Positions 25,997 through 34,847 of a stretch of 64,000 nucleotides of DNA are shown in pieces (position 1 is the first letter of the stretch; each line of letters opens with the position of its first letter). A model generated the notes under the pieces. It saw nothing but the letters and a program-made list of their open reading frames with translations, did no database searches and was not told the DNA's origin. The position numbers were made by a program, and so were the translations under genes. Source of the DNA: Argonema antarcticum A004/B2 (lineage in GTDB: Bacteria > Cyanobacteriota > Cyanobacteriia > Cyanobacteriales > Aerosakkonemataceae); NCBI RefSeq assembly GCF_023333585.1, contig NZ_JAIQZN010000031.1:1-64000 (forward strand), in the 5' to 3' direction.

Positions 25997-28522
25997 TTAT
26001 ATCGCTATAAATTCATAAACTCCTTTTCTCCTCTTAGGACCGATAGTACCCAGTTTCGAGAAATTAAAGTTGCAATGATTTAGCTTAGAATTCGAGAGAT
26101 GACCTCTCATTCGAGAACCGAGTAAATTGACAAAATTGAGTGAACAATTGTCTATAACAGTAGAAATTAGCTCAGAATCTCTTAAGTCAGTGTGGTCTAT
26201 CGAGCTTTCTTTGATAGACGCGAAACTTAGATTAGATCTACTCAAGTCAGTATCCTTGATATAGACATTATCAAGATTAGCACCAATCAGATCTGCATCA
26301 TTTAGATTAGCATCTACTAATCTTGCACCACTAAAATTTGCGCAGAATAGGATCGCATTGCGTAAGCTTACGCCACTCAAATCTTGATTCCTAAAGTTAG
26401 CGAAGCTTAAGTTGCACCATTCGCCGTTTCTAGATTCTATTACCTGCTGGACACACTCAGAATTTTCAAATTTAAGATTGTTTTCCAGATAGTCAGTAAA
26501 TGAACCTCTATCCAATATTTTCAACCATAATTCGTCTAAAAAAGTTATATCATCTTCTGCTAGACAAATTCCCCCTTGTATTACTTGGGAGCGTACTGCT
26601 AACAAAAACTTTTCAAGATTCATGCGCACAGAAGCAGTTGTAGTGTGATTTAGCCCTAGATTTTTTTTATATATGTCAAAGGCTTGAATATGAAAATCGA
26701 TCCCTTTTTCCAACAGTCCTTGCTCATCATAAAAGACAGCTAAATCCTCGAAGCTAGCTGCTGTATCAGAATGATCATTCCCAAGTGTGCTTATTCTAAT
26801 CTGAAGAGCCTTTAGGTAATACTTTTCAGCATCTTCATAGCGGCTTTGTTCAAGATAAAAACTAGCTAGATCAGATAATGTAGATGCTACAAGTGTGTTT
26901 TCTTGTCCAAAAACGCTAAATCTAAGATTCAAACTTTGTTCATAAAAGTATTCTATTAAATCAAGCTTATCACGCCAACCTGAGAAATTATCCTGTCCCA
27001 AAATCGCCAAATTATTATAACTGTTCGCTAAGCTAAGACAATCTAATAAAATCGCACTCTGTCTAATTGAAAGAGCTTTTTGAAGCAATAGTTCTGCATC
27101 TGAATGCCGTCGTCTAGCACAATAAATAACTCCTAAGTTATTTAGACTAAGTACTAGATCAGAATGAGTTTCCTCTAGCAAACGCTGGTGAACTTCCAAA
27201 GCTTGTTCTGCTAATGGCTCTGCTTCTTCATATCGCCCTTGCTCATAATAAATACCAGCTAAGGTATTAAAGCTGGCTGCTGTATCAAAATTATCTGTCC
27301 CAAACAATTCTCGCCTAATTCTAAGAGCTTGAATGCAGAGTTTTTCTGCTTCTGAATAATTTTTTTGTGTATAATATAGATTAGCTAGATCATTTAGGCT
27401 TTTAGCTCCGAGCCGCTTGAGTTCACCAGCTTGATTAAAATTTACCAGCTTCAATTGCAGGAAATCTCTAATTAGTGGATGAACCTTGCAAGTTTTCTCA
27501 TCAATACGCTGAACCAAAGAACATTTATAAAGTTGCTTCTTAGCTTTGATAACATCGTTTTCAGACCAATTTAATGATTTAGCAGAGAAGTCTATCAATA
27601 CCCAAGGAACTATATCTAGACCTAAAATCCCTATAATTAGAGCAACGTTCATTGTAAAGCTTTTTAGCTCATCCCAAGTCAGGTCAAAAGCTACTCTAAC
27701 ACCTCGATGAGCAGTCATAATGTACTTCTCTTGCGCTTGTTGATCATCAAGATCTAGTGACTCATCTCTTAATCGCTGCACATCAAGCCGCTTCAGCATC
27801 TCAGAAAAAGACAAATCAAGATCTTCAGCTAGATAGCGACCTATTAATTCAATACCTAGAGGCAAATAGCCTAGTAGTTTACAAATCTCTTCAGCAGCCT
27901 TAGATTCTTTTACCACTCTGTCATACCCAACGATGGCTACCAATAGCTCTACTGAAGATTTTACTGATAAAACATCTAAGGTTAGCTCATAAAAACTTAC
28001 ATCTAAATTTTGCTGACGAGTTGTTAATAAAACACGAAAGCGCTTAGGTAGTCCTTGTAATATCTCTCTGAAATTACTTATATTTGTTATGTCGTCTAGA
28101 ATTAGTAGCGCTTCACCAAATGGTTGCCAATGCTGCAAACACCACTGAGCTTTTCGCAATATGCTAAGAGGTTCTCCTCCTAGTTCTTGAGGGACTTCTA
28201 AATTTAAGTTAAATAGAGCATAATCTAGAATTTGAGAGCTTAAATTAGTCTCCCTAGCTTTTAGCCAACAAACACCTCCTGGATAATCATTCAAATATCG
28301 GGAAGCATATTGAATAGCTAGTTCTGTTTTCCCAATTCCACCCATTCCAGAAACAGCAGAAATCACTACACGATCCCTTCGCTTTAACTTTAACTGTTTA
28401 TGCAAAATTTCAAGTTGAACATCTCGTCCAACAAACTTAGCTACACCAATATAGGGAAGATTCTGTGGAGTATTTAACTTTGTTAACTCCCCTCGACCTG
28501 TTTGGATATCGAGGGGTACGAC
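25997..28522 (-). CDS. STAND (NB-ARC-like) ATPase with TPR and pentapeptide repeats; no usable start of its own
   Basis: The frame encodes 841 residues from 28522. It contains FVGRDVQLEI, the usual STAND entry, then Walker A GMGGIGKT, Walker B LLILDDI, and a winged-helix region. About seven TPR units follow (GRYEEAEPLAEQALEVHQR and similar), then pentapeptide repeats (LVDANLNDADLIGANLDN). The frame has no ATG, GTG or TTG before 28405, and starting at 28405 would cut into the conserved FVGR segment. A -1 frameshift signal at its 5' end joins it to the 28483-29007 ORF, giving a fusion of about 1003 residues. Confidence 0.8.
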   Translation of the reverse strand, partial: VVPLDIQTGRGELTKLNTPQNLPYIGVAKFVGRDVQLEILHKQLKLKRRDRVVISAVSGMGGIGKTELAIQYASRYLNDYPGGVCWLKARETNLSSQILDYALFNLNLEVPQELGGEPLSILRKAQWCLQHWQPFGEALLILDDITNISNFREILQGLPKRFRVLLTTRQQNLDVSFYELTLDVLSVKSSVELLVAIVGYDRVVKESKAAEEICKLLGYLPLGIELIGRYLAEDLDLSFSEMLKRLDVQRLRDESLDLDDQQAQEKYIMTAHRGVRVAFDLTWDELKSFTMNVALIIGILGLDIVPWVLIDFSAKSLNWSENDVIKAKKQLYKCSLVQRIDEKTCKVHPLIRDFLQLKLVNFNQAGELKRLGAKSLNDLANLYYTQKNYSEAEKLCIQALRIRRELFGTDNFDTAASFNTLAGIYYEQGRYEEAEPLAEQALEVHQRLLEETHSDLVLSLNNLGVIYCARRRHSDAELLLQKALSIRQSAILLDCLSLANSYNNLAILGQDNFSGWRDKLDLIEYFYEQSLNLRFSVFGQENTLVASTLSDLASFYLEQSRYEDAEKYYLKALQIRISTLGNDHSDTAASFEDLAVFYDEQGLLEKGIDFHIQAFDIYKKNLGLNHTTTASVRMNLEKFLLAVRSQVIQGGICLAEDDITFLDELWLKILDRGSFTDYLENNLKFENSECVQQVIESRNGEWCNLSFANFRNQDLSGVSLRNAILFCANFSGARLVDANLNDADLIGANLDNVYIKDTDLSRSNLSFASIKESSIDHTDLRDSELISTVIDNCSLNFVNLLGSRMRGHLSNSKLNHCNFNFSKLGTIGPKRRKGVYEFIAI

Positions 28523-29007
28523 TTTTTTGCTAATGCTTTAGACCACTTTCTAAATGTTGGGAAATGTTTCTGCAAAAAGCTTTCTGTATCTAACTCTGCT
28601 TCGTAGGATAAACTAACAAAAGGTGGCAACAGCGACAGTGCCCCCTTCAACTTAGCCGCCGCAGGTACTCCCGGCTTGCTAACTTCGGCATAAATTTTTT
28701 GTAGCCATTCCAGCACCTCATCAGAATATTGCTGGTTGGTTTGCAGTTGCCCCACCTGTTCTACAATCTCGGCAACTACTACTTCTGGTGCTGGCTCTGC
28801 GACGCTGGCTGTCGCTGACTCATTTGCCAAAATCTGCCAATATTCCCTCTCAAATGGTTGCATTTCTTTTTTCAAGTCAGCAATTTGCAACTTAATTCGT
28901 TCCCAGTCATCTGGGGGGCTCGCTGTCAAAGCTCGTTCTTTGCCTGACACCAGTTTCCGATAACGGGCTAAATTTTCCTCAACTTCGCGCAGGCGATTGC
29001 TCGACAT
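28483..29007 (-). CDS. N-terminal adaptor-like protein, 0-frame of the STAND fusion
   Basis: A 174-residue protein. Residues 1-60 are a coiled coil (LREVEENLARYRKLVSGKERAL), then an acidic linker, then a helical domain (AKLKGALSLLPPFVSLSYEAELDTESFLQKHFPTF) that I recall from many cyanobacterial signalling proteins. It ends 12 codons after the slippery heptamer. With no shift it makes the 174-residue product; with a -1 shift it becomes the first 162 residues of the STAND protein. Confidence 0.8.
   Translation of the reverse strand: MSSNRLREVEENLARYRKLVSGKERALTASPPDDWERIKLQIADLKKEMQPFEREYWQILANESATASVAEPAPEVVVAEIVEQVGQLQTNQQYSDEVLEWLQKIYAEVSKPGVPAAAKLKGALSLLPPFVSLSYEAELDTESFLQKHFPTFRKWSKALAKKSYPSISKQVEGS
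28489..28528 (-). promoter_or_regulatory. Programmed -1 frameshift signal (slippery site, spacer, hairpin)
   Basis: On the minus strand the heptamer A AAA AAG (28528-28522) lies in the correct phase of the 174-residue ORF. A 5-nt spacer TCGTA follows, then a perfect 8-bp stem CCCCTCGA / TCGAGGGG (28516-28509 and 28496-28489) with a 12-nt loop. The 0-frame stop TAA follows just after the hairpin. This is the same layout as known bacterial -1 sites such as dnaX. Confidence 0.75.
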
Positions 29008-29065
29008 CTCTAAACTCCAGAACTTTAAAAATCACTATCTCGGTTTTACTCTATTGACACAGGAT

Positions 29066-29749
29066 TTACATCTTAAACTTACGCTTTTCCGGAGATTCTA
29101 CCCAAATCGTACAAAATCCCGACGTAGCTGCACGCCCCGCCACCTCCAAAGTCACCCCCAAACGCAAGACATCCTTTTTACACTCTAAATTAGTCAAACT
29201 ATCCGAATTCCACTTCATCAAATTCCGAGCAAATTTCCCCTCAGCGCTAGTCGCCCACCGCAAAGCCTCCGCCTGCTCCTGAGTCAGATGAACTGCTTCC
29301 CCCGGCGCAAACCCTCCTTGCGACAGAAGCACACCCATCCATCCCATCAAAGCACCGACACCCAACGTCGTCAATAGCACACCCGCCGCCACCACCAAAG
29401 AACGCGCAGATGTCGCCACCTTCGTCAATTCCGTCTGACGCACCAGAGAATTAACAGCCGCAGCAATCTGCCCCTCTTGCTTCTCAACCGCCACCCGTTC
29501 GTAATTCGCCAGCGTCTTATTAATCCGCGCCACCCAGCGAGTAAACGCCAACTCAAAATCCTCCGGTTTCGGACTTTCTCGAATCAGCACTTCCAATCGC
29601 CCCGTAGCCAATAAAATCAGGAATATCGGGTCAGTTGGCTCAATTTTCCCCTTAAAAGCCAACTCCAACACCTTTCGCCGATATTCCTCCGATTGACCCT
29701 CCAGGGCAATATCTAGTAAAGATTTAGTATCAACAGCACCATAGCTCAC
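29066..29749 (-). CDS. DUF6753-like membrane protein of plasmid clusters
   Basis: A 227-residue protein. A soluble helical N-terminus (LLDIALEGQSEEYRRKVLELAFK) leads to a hydrophobic segment at about 117-142 (LVVAAGVLLTTLGVGALMGW) and a C-terminal domain with two cysteines (FCTIWVES). It overlaps the ATPase gene upstream by 4 bp. I remember this family as DUF6753, common beside ParA/MinD-like genes in cyanobacteria; function unknown. It may anchor the ATPase at the membrane. Confidence 0.65.
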   Translation of the reverse strand: MSYGAVDTKSLLDIALEGQSEEYRRKVLELAFKGKIEPTDPIFLILLATGRLEVLIRESPKPEDFELAFTRWVARINKTLANYERVAVEKQEGQIAAAVNSLVRQTELTKVATSARSLVVAAGVLLTTLGVGALMGWMGVLLSQGGFAPGEAVHLTQEQAEALRWATSAEGKFARNLMKWNSDSLTNLECKKDVLRLGVTLEVAGRAATSGFCTIWVESPEKRKFKM

Positions 29750-30591
29750 GGTAACATCCCCGTAGTTTCAAACGCCTCGTAAGCTGACAGAATAAACGAC
29801 TTAATTCGTTGCCTTCCCAACACGCCAAATTCTTGACTATTTCTAGCTAATTCAAACGTAATTCCTCTGGCATCTATGGCATTCCTTTCCCTCGAATAAA
29901 ACTTGGGAAAATCAATCACCTTCACCTCATATTTTTTAACCGCATTCTGCACTTCCTCCATCTCTTCCACAGAACTCCAATCATCCTCCAAACCGCAATT
30001 ACGAACTAAAACGTGAGCAATCCTCTTCTCAAAATGCTGCACCGATTTCAAAAATAACTGCACGCTATCGTAACCGCCCGTACAAACAAACCACTTACAA
30101 AAACTGATTTGCGATTGTTTACCCAAGTCAATCAAATTATTCTTTTCAATCCAATTCGTTACCAATGGATAAACCTGAGCGGGTAAATTCACAATCACGC
30201 TATTCTCAAACGCCCACTCAAAAATTTTGTCAGCCTCGAAAAACTTCTTCTCATCCTCACTAAAAAGCGCCGACCGACAGACACTTTCATAAATCCGAGA
30301 CACATCTGGGTTAGACCTATCCGCATCTACAGCCAAAAAAGGATATTTTTTATCCAGAAAATACTGAATCAAAACCCTAGCAAATAAACTCTTCCCTACA
30401 CCTCCCTTTTCGCCATCAATTAAATGAATCTTAGTTGGGTATTTATCAACACTTTCTAACCCATTTTCGCTCAAACGATTTGGACTTTCTATAATTGCTG
30501 CCATTGATGAATCTCCTGAATTTTCAGCTTCTTCGGTAACAGAATCCACTATTTCAACTTGATATTTCGTTCGCCTATTCCTACTTGCCAT
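29746..30591 (-). CDS. ParA/MinD-like P-loop ATPase
   Basis: A 281-residue protein with the deviant Walker A GEKGGVGKSLFA near residue 60 and DADRSNPDV as the A' motif. It lacks the short spacing of the parAB-type ParA and resembles the TraL/MobD-like ATPases of mobile elements. It lies in a minus-strand cluster with the DUF6753-like and ParM-like genes, so it may move or anchor a complex during transfer or partition. Confidence 0.75.
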   Translation of the reverse strand: MASRNRRTKYQVEIVDSVTEEAENSGDSSMAAIIESPNRLSENGLESVDKYPTKIHLIDGEKGGVGKSLFARVLIQYFLDKKYPFLAVDADRSNPDVSRIYESVCRSALFSEDEKKFFEADKIFEWAFENSVIVNLPAQVYPLVTNWIEKNNLIDLGKQSQISFCKWFVCTGGYDSVQLFLKSVQHFEKRIAHVLVRNCGLEDDWSSVEEMEEVQNAVKKYEVKVIDFPKFYSRERNAIDARGITFELARNSQEFGVLGRQRIKSFILSAYEAFETTGMLP

Positions 30592-30651
30592 GTCGCTACA
30601 CCATAAACTTCATTTCCGCAGGCAATAACTTGCCTGTAGTGTTATAAGCGC

Positions 30652-31119
30652 TCATCTCGAAAAACCCGAATCATCAAACTCTTCACCACCGACTAATTCA
30701 AACAATTTATCTGTAGCAAATCCATCATTTTGAGAATTCCTAGAATCCGATTCGGCATCCACATCATTTTCACCAGTAGCATTCTCTTGCGGTAAAGAAA
30801 ACGTTCTACGAATAGGCGCTTCCCCGCAAAAATTCACCGGATAATCAATCCCCGCTTGGTCGCACAAATACAAAGCGTGCTTCTCCAATGCGTACACCGC
30901 TTTCCTAAACATTCTCTCCAACAGAACCGGATCGATATCCCCTTTTTCCTGATAAGCTAATGCCAGCCAGTAAGCCCGCAATGGCTGAAGCATCATTTCT
31001 CTAGCAGGTAGAAAAAGATTATGCTTAATGTAAGACATTAACAGCCCATGCGCTGTATTTTTTGATGGTTGATACCGCCAAAGAAAATCAACCTTTCCTT
31101 GCTTATCCACGAGTACCAA
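30652..31119 (-). CDS. Small protein coupled to the ParM-like gene
   Basis: A 155-residue protein whose start overlaps the end of the ParM-like gene by 17 bp. The N-terminal 100 residues are helical (AREMMLQPLRAYWLALAYQ), and the tail is acidic and disordered. Its position is that of ParR/StbB adaptors, but I see no clear RHH, so the adaptor role is an inference from context. Confidence 0.55.
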   Translation of the reverse strand: MVLVDKQGKVDFLWRYQPSKNTAHGLLMSYIKHNLFLPAREMMLQPLRAYWLALAYQEKGDIDPVLLERMFRKAVYALEKHALYLCDQAGIDYPVNFCGEAPIRRTFSLPQENATGENDVDAESDSRNSQNDGFATDKLFELVGGEEFDDSGFSR

Positions 31120-32281
31120 CCTCCTGCAAATTTGAATCTTCTGACGAGGAATCAGCTGGTTTAGAAGGATTAGAATTGAACTGCTTTTTCAAAGCACTCC
31201 TAAAGTAGAAAAACATCCCATAAACATCACTCAGCCGATACCCAAAACCATTTTTATCCAAAACTTGTGGAATAGAAATATCCGCATTCCAAATAATCGG
31301 CAGGCGATCGTAATATTCGTTTAATTCCTTTTTCAGGTAATCAGCCGTTCCCCCACAAAACACCAACTCATCGCAATCCGACGGCAAATTTTCATCTAAC
31401 CAACTGGTGAGACTCCGCACGTATTCAGGACGCGCCTCCTTAATCGCTCCGATTATTTGCTGTACTTCCTCAGCCCGTCCCTCCCTGGTACTGCTGCGGG
31501 CCAATCGCATCAAAGGTGCAGCCTTAATCTCAGCCCCCGCTGCTACAATTTCTGGTGTCAGTCGCTCGGCAGTTTGTCCCGAAGTCTTAGTGACTACCTT
31601 CTCCACCATGCGGATAAAGCCCAAATCGCTCATTTTTCCGGGTCTAACATCCCCCCGCTGCACCACCAGCAGACTCGCATTGCGGTAGCCGATCATTGCG
31701 ATCGCACATACCCGCTCTTTCATCGTCGAGCCAAGTTTCTTATTGTGCATCAAATAAATGCCACCGCCCTCCGGCTTGCAGTTAAATACCAACAACTCCA
31801 CACTTACGCGACCCGTCGGCGTCTGATAATCCGCCAAAGCCTCTCGGAGCATTCGCTCGAACCGATTTCGGTCTTCATATTCCCCCGGTGGTAGTAGGGT
31901 TGCGATCGCAGCTGTAAAATTGGCAGGCAACTTCAACTTTTCTTTAATCACCCACAAAGCAGCCAAAGTTTTGTGCAGCGCCCTCTCGTACTTGAGTTCC
32001 GATAACCCCGCATTAGCGTGAAACCTCTGTCTCGCCAGATACCCAACCGCCCGATAGTCGTTCCTAAAAGCAACCCAAGCAGTATTCTGCGGATCTGCTG
32101 ACCCCAACTGGTCTCTGGTATAAGCCAAAATCGACTCTCGCGGTACGGATGCAACTTCCGGTTCCATGCACAAAAGCCGCACTTGCCTGTCCAGTCCCGT
32201 AAAGATAATCTTGGTAATCGACCCTCCATAATCAAATACCACCGTAACATCAGGCTCTTTGTTTGTAATAGTTTTACTCAT
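31103..32281 (-). CDS. ParM/StbA-like actin-fold ATPase
   Basis: A 392-residue protein. The phosphate-1 loop is FDYGGSITKI, a phosphate-2-like segment is AMIGYRNASLLVVQRG, and the adenosine motif is FCGGTADYLKKEL. These are the actin/Hsp70-fold landmarks, and the length fits plasmid ParM relatives. Actin-like ParM filaments push plasmid copies apart. Because the plasmid also has parAB, this could instead organise transfer or a phage-like process. Confidence 0.75.
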   Translation of the reverse strand: MSKTITNKEPDVTVVFDYGGSITKIIFTGLDRQVRLLCMEPEVASVPRESILAYTRDQLGSADPQNTAWVAFRNDYRAVGYLARQRFHANAGLSELKYERALHKTLAALWVIKEKLKLPANFTAAIATLLPPGEYEDRNRFERMLREALADYQTPTGRVSVELLVFNCKPEGGGIYLMHNKKLGSTMKERVCAIAMIGYRNASLLVVQRGDVRPGKMSDLGFIRMVEKVVTKTSGQTAERLTPEIVAAGAEIKAAPLMRLARSSTREGRAEEVQQIIGAIKEARPEYVRSLTSWLDENLPSDCDELVFCGGTADYLKKELNEYYDRLPIIWNADISIPQVLDKNGFGYRLSDVYGMFFYFRSALKKQFNSNPSKPADSSSEDSNLQEVGTRG

Positions 32282-32519
32282 CTCACAAGTTTTTTACTGA
32301 GGTGTAAGGAAAGCTGTCCGTGCAGAAATGCCCTCGCCAATGCCAGTTCCAACCTCAAAAGAAGTCTGGAAAACCGCGACCGTTGGAGAATCCGAACGCA
32401 CTTATTACTTCTTAGCCCTTCTTAAACCTCTCCCCCCTCAACCGATTGTCCGAATCCCACAACCCGTAAAATAGAACTAATGAGGTAGGGCGATCGCCAC
32501 AATGTCATACTGCTCTGCT

Positions 32520-32537
32520 AATGGAAAATTTTCCATT
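32520..32537. repeat. Palindrome AATGGAAAATTTTCCATT, copy 1
   Basis: A perfect 18-bp palindrome just downstream of abiEii and the ParM-like gene start. The same core recurs at 36030-36053 and 58524-58539. Confidence 0.7.
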
Positions 32538-32541
32538 GGAC

Positions 32542-33501
32542 TCAAAGCCGATCGCGTAATTCTTCAAAACAGGCTTCTACCTCTTCCCACGCAGGATAAT
32601 TTCCGTAGCAAAGGCTACTGCATTGCTGTTCGTATTCTCTCTTCAGAGTTTGGCGTAGTTCTCCTGTTGGAAAGAGAGCCAAACTATTCGAGAATTTCAT
32701 CGCTTCCGGTGCATCATAATCTGGAAAATATTCTCTACTGATGCGATCGCTATCCTCTTTAAGCTGGCTGTATTCCTCACTTTGCAGTAGTTCCTGCACT
32801 TCGGACTGTTTGGCTAAACAAAATAAGTCGTAATAATGTCTGGCGTATGCCCCAATTGGTTGCCCATCTTCCTGACTTTTCACTACTTTCGAGTGAATAG
32901 TAAACAATTTTTCAACAAAAGTGCGGCGAAAATCTAGCAATAGCATGGGAAAACTGGATTCATCCTCAGTATCAAGACTTTCGTCAATTTCATGCAAAAA
33001 TTCAGCTATGTAAGAGCAAAGCATCACAGTTTGGGTGGGATACGTACCGCTACGAGTTCCCATCTCTAAAAATACCCGATTAGCGATCGCCTCAATTCCT
33101 ACAAATTGCCGATCGTAGATAAAATAGCTATTGCGATATACTCCCCTCTTTCTTCTTCCCAAAGTTTGTTCCACTCTCAAACCTGGGTGATTTCCCACAG
33201 CACTTTCTATCGCTTCCAATTCTCGGTCTACTCTATTAGCACCCAACGGAGGAATAAACGTTTGTCGATTCAAAAACAGGTCGATATCTTCTGAGAACCG
33301 TTCGATTAACTTCCAACCTTTTGAAAGACTTGTTCCACCTTTAAAAATTACTTGATTCGGCCACTGTGTTGCGACAATTCGCAGTGCCTCAGTGACATAA
33401 TAATCTTTCTCGATGAATTGTTCAGTAAGTCTAAGGGGAGCAAAGTGTTCTCTCGCTGCAATCACAGCATCGCGGAAATCAAGGTGTTCAAATAGTTTCA
33501 C
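32542..33501 (-). CDS. abiEii: AbiEii-type nucleotidyltransferase toxin
   Basis: A 319-residue protein with FKGGTSLSKGWKLIERFSEDIDLFL, the nucleotidyltransferase GS...DxD signature of AbiEii (COG2253). It overlaps the antitoxin gene by 4 bp. AbiE is a type IV toxin-antitoxin and abortive-infection module. Some AbiEii relatives transfer nucleotides to tRNA acceptor stems. Confidence 0.9.
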   Translation of the reverse strand: MKLFEHLDFRDAVIAAREHFAPLRLTEQFIEKDYYVTEALRIVATQWPNQVIFKGGTSLSKGWKLIERFSEDIDLFLNRQTFIPPLGANRVDRELEAIESAVGNHPGLRVEQTLGRRKRGVYRNSYFIYDRQFVGIEAIANRVFLEMGTRSGTYPTQTVMLCSYIAEFLHEIDESLDTEDESSFPMLLLDFRRTFVEKLFTIHSKVVKSQEDGQPIGAYARHYYDLFCLAKQSEVQELLQSEEYSQLKEDSDRISREYFPDYDAPEAMKFSNSLALFPTGELRQTLKREYEQQCSSLCYGNYPAWEEVEACFEELRDRL

Positions 33502-34214
33502 TCAGCTTGCCACTCCTTAGCGTAGCGAAGGTTACTTAACTTACCGAAATCAAATCGAGAGAGTGGATTTAAGCTATTTCGGAGTTTTTCTAGTTCTTGT
33601 GGACTTTTCCTGAGTTCTTGTCCGATCGCTCCTAGCATAGCTCGCACACGCGGCGGTTCCGAAGAAGCAACTGCAACCAACCGTTCAAAGCGATCGCCTT
33701 CTCGAAAATACTCCAACAACCGTCGCTTAGTCTCTGCTGGTGACAACTCGCTCAAATTGCCCCTAGACCTTAAGAAATCAAGCATTGCCGCATCCGTTGC
33801 TTCCAAGTCGTTCCACGTTTGGGGTCTGCGAGTGTGCAGTCGGGTGCGAGATCCGGCGATCGTGCGAGAAACACTGTTTGCTGATGTAGCAAATTCACCT
33901 TGGATGGCGTTTTGAGTCGTAAACCCCAATAAATTAGCCGCACTCACTCCAGCCGGATGTAAATTTTGCTTTGTCAGCAGCTTCTGGATATCGCTTTGAG
34001 AGGGACGACTGCGACCAAATCGAGTCTGACAAGGGCGGTAGTAGAGTCCTTTGCTAACTCGCTCCAAAACTCCATCTGCCGCCAGCCGGGAGAGCGCTTT
34101 GCTCACCGCCGTCGGCGACAGATGGGAGAAATCCGACTGTCGCCAGTAGGCTTCTCCGCCTTCCTCAATTTGTCTGCGAATTAACTCAGCCGTATTAACT
34201 CGACTCCTCTTCAT
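33498..34214 (-). CDS. abiEi: AbiEi-type antitoxin/repressor (DUF6088-like)
   Basis: A 238-residue protein. The N-terminal winged helix (EAYWRQSDFSHLSPTAVSKAL, GVLERVSKGLYYRP) is followed by the C-terminal antitoxin domain. Proteins of this kind repress their own promoter by binding inverted repeats, and a 36-bp palindrome lies 50 bp upstream. Confidence 0.85.
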   Translation of the reverse strand: MKRSRVNTAELIRRQIEEGGEAYWRQSDFSHLSPTAVSKALSRLAADGVLERVSKGLYYRPCQTRFGRSRPSQSDIQKLLTKQNLHPAGVSAANLLGFTTQNAIQGEFATSANSVSRTIAGSRTRLHTRRPQTWNDLEATDAAMLDFLRSRGNLSELSPAETKRRLLEYFREGDRFERLVAVASSEPPRVRAMLGAIGQELRKSPQELEKLRNSLNPLSRFDFGKLSNLRYAKEWQAE

Positions 34215-34263
34215 CGCTCGAAACCCAGGCTTAGTCTTAATTCTATTTTCTAACTTCTTGCTA

Positions 34264-34299
34264 ATATGTCAAGTTTTTTTGCAAAAAAACTTGACATAT
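34264..34299. promoter_or_regulatory. 36-bp perfect palindrome, candidate AbiEi operator
   Basis: The arms run ATATGTCAAG followed by seven T/A, mirrored around a central GC. A TTGACA hexamer lies in each arm, so the palindrome could place a -35 box on both strands. It sits 50 bp before abiEi and about 140 bp before mobC. Confidence 0.6.
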
Positions 34300-34440
34300 C
34301 ATGCTGCTTCCGTCGCCTGAGAAATCAGTCACTTGGCTTACGGGGCGATCGTAAAATGAAAACCTTAAGTTAGAGGCTATGTTCTCTCTAAAGCTAATAG
34401 GCTCAACATAACGAACCATAATTTAAAGCCGAAGTAAATT

Positions 34441-34827
34441 ATGCCCCGGCAAAAACGAATCGAAAAAGTAGGAATACGCTTAACACCAGAAGAATTTAAA
34501 CTAGCAGAAAAAATGGCTAAAGATTTGGAAACCACCGTCAGCGACTTGTTTCGCTACAAAACCTTAAGAAGTCAACAATTTGGACTCGGTAGTGCAACTT
34601 TGTGCCAAAAACTAGCAGAACTCAATTTACGACTCAAACCAATTGCGACAGCTACCGAACAAGCGCTATGGACGAGAGAAGGAATAACCGAGCCAGCAGA
34701 ACTCAAAGAACTTCTTGAAAAAGCCCTCTTCTTACTAAAACAAGTTCAATGGCAACAAATGAATATAAACTTTTCCATTAATTTATATGAAGAAGACGAA
34801 GATTTAGAAGAATGGGAAGCTAGTTAA
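34441..34827 (+). CDS. mobC: MobC-type RHH relaxosome protein
   Basis: A 128-residue protein that begins with an RHH pattern (VGIRLTPEEFKLAEKMAKDL) and continues in a helical segment. It lies 20 bp before the relaxase gene, the usual position of the accessory protein that binds oriT and helps load the relaxase. Confidence 0.8.
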   Translation: MPRQKRIEKVGIRLTPEEFKLAEKMAKDLETTVSDLFRYKTLRSQQFGLGSATLCQKLAELNLRLKPIATATEQALWTREGITEPAELKELLEKALFLLKQVQWQQMNINFSINLYEEDEDLEEWEAS

Positions 34828-34847
34828 TAAAGCTTAGTTTTATAAAA

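Noticed and set aside
28489-28516. The CCCCTCGA hairpin as a terminator
   Set aside because: There is no T-run, and it lies at the exact distance from a slippery heptamer expected for frameshifting.
31407-31894. Plus-strand frames within the ParM-like gene
   Set aside because: They are antisense shadows of a well-supported gene.
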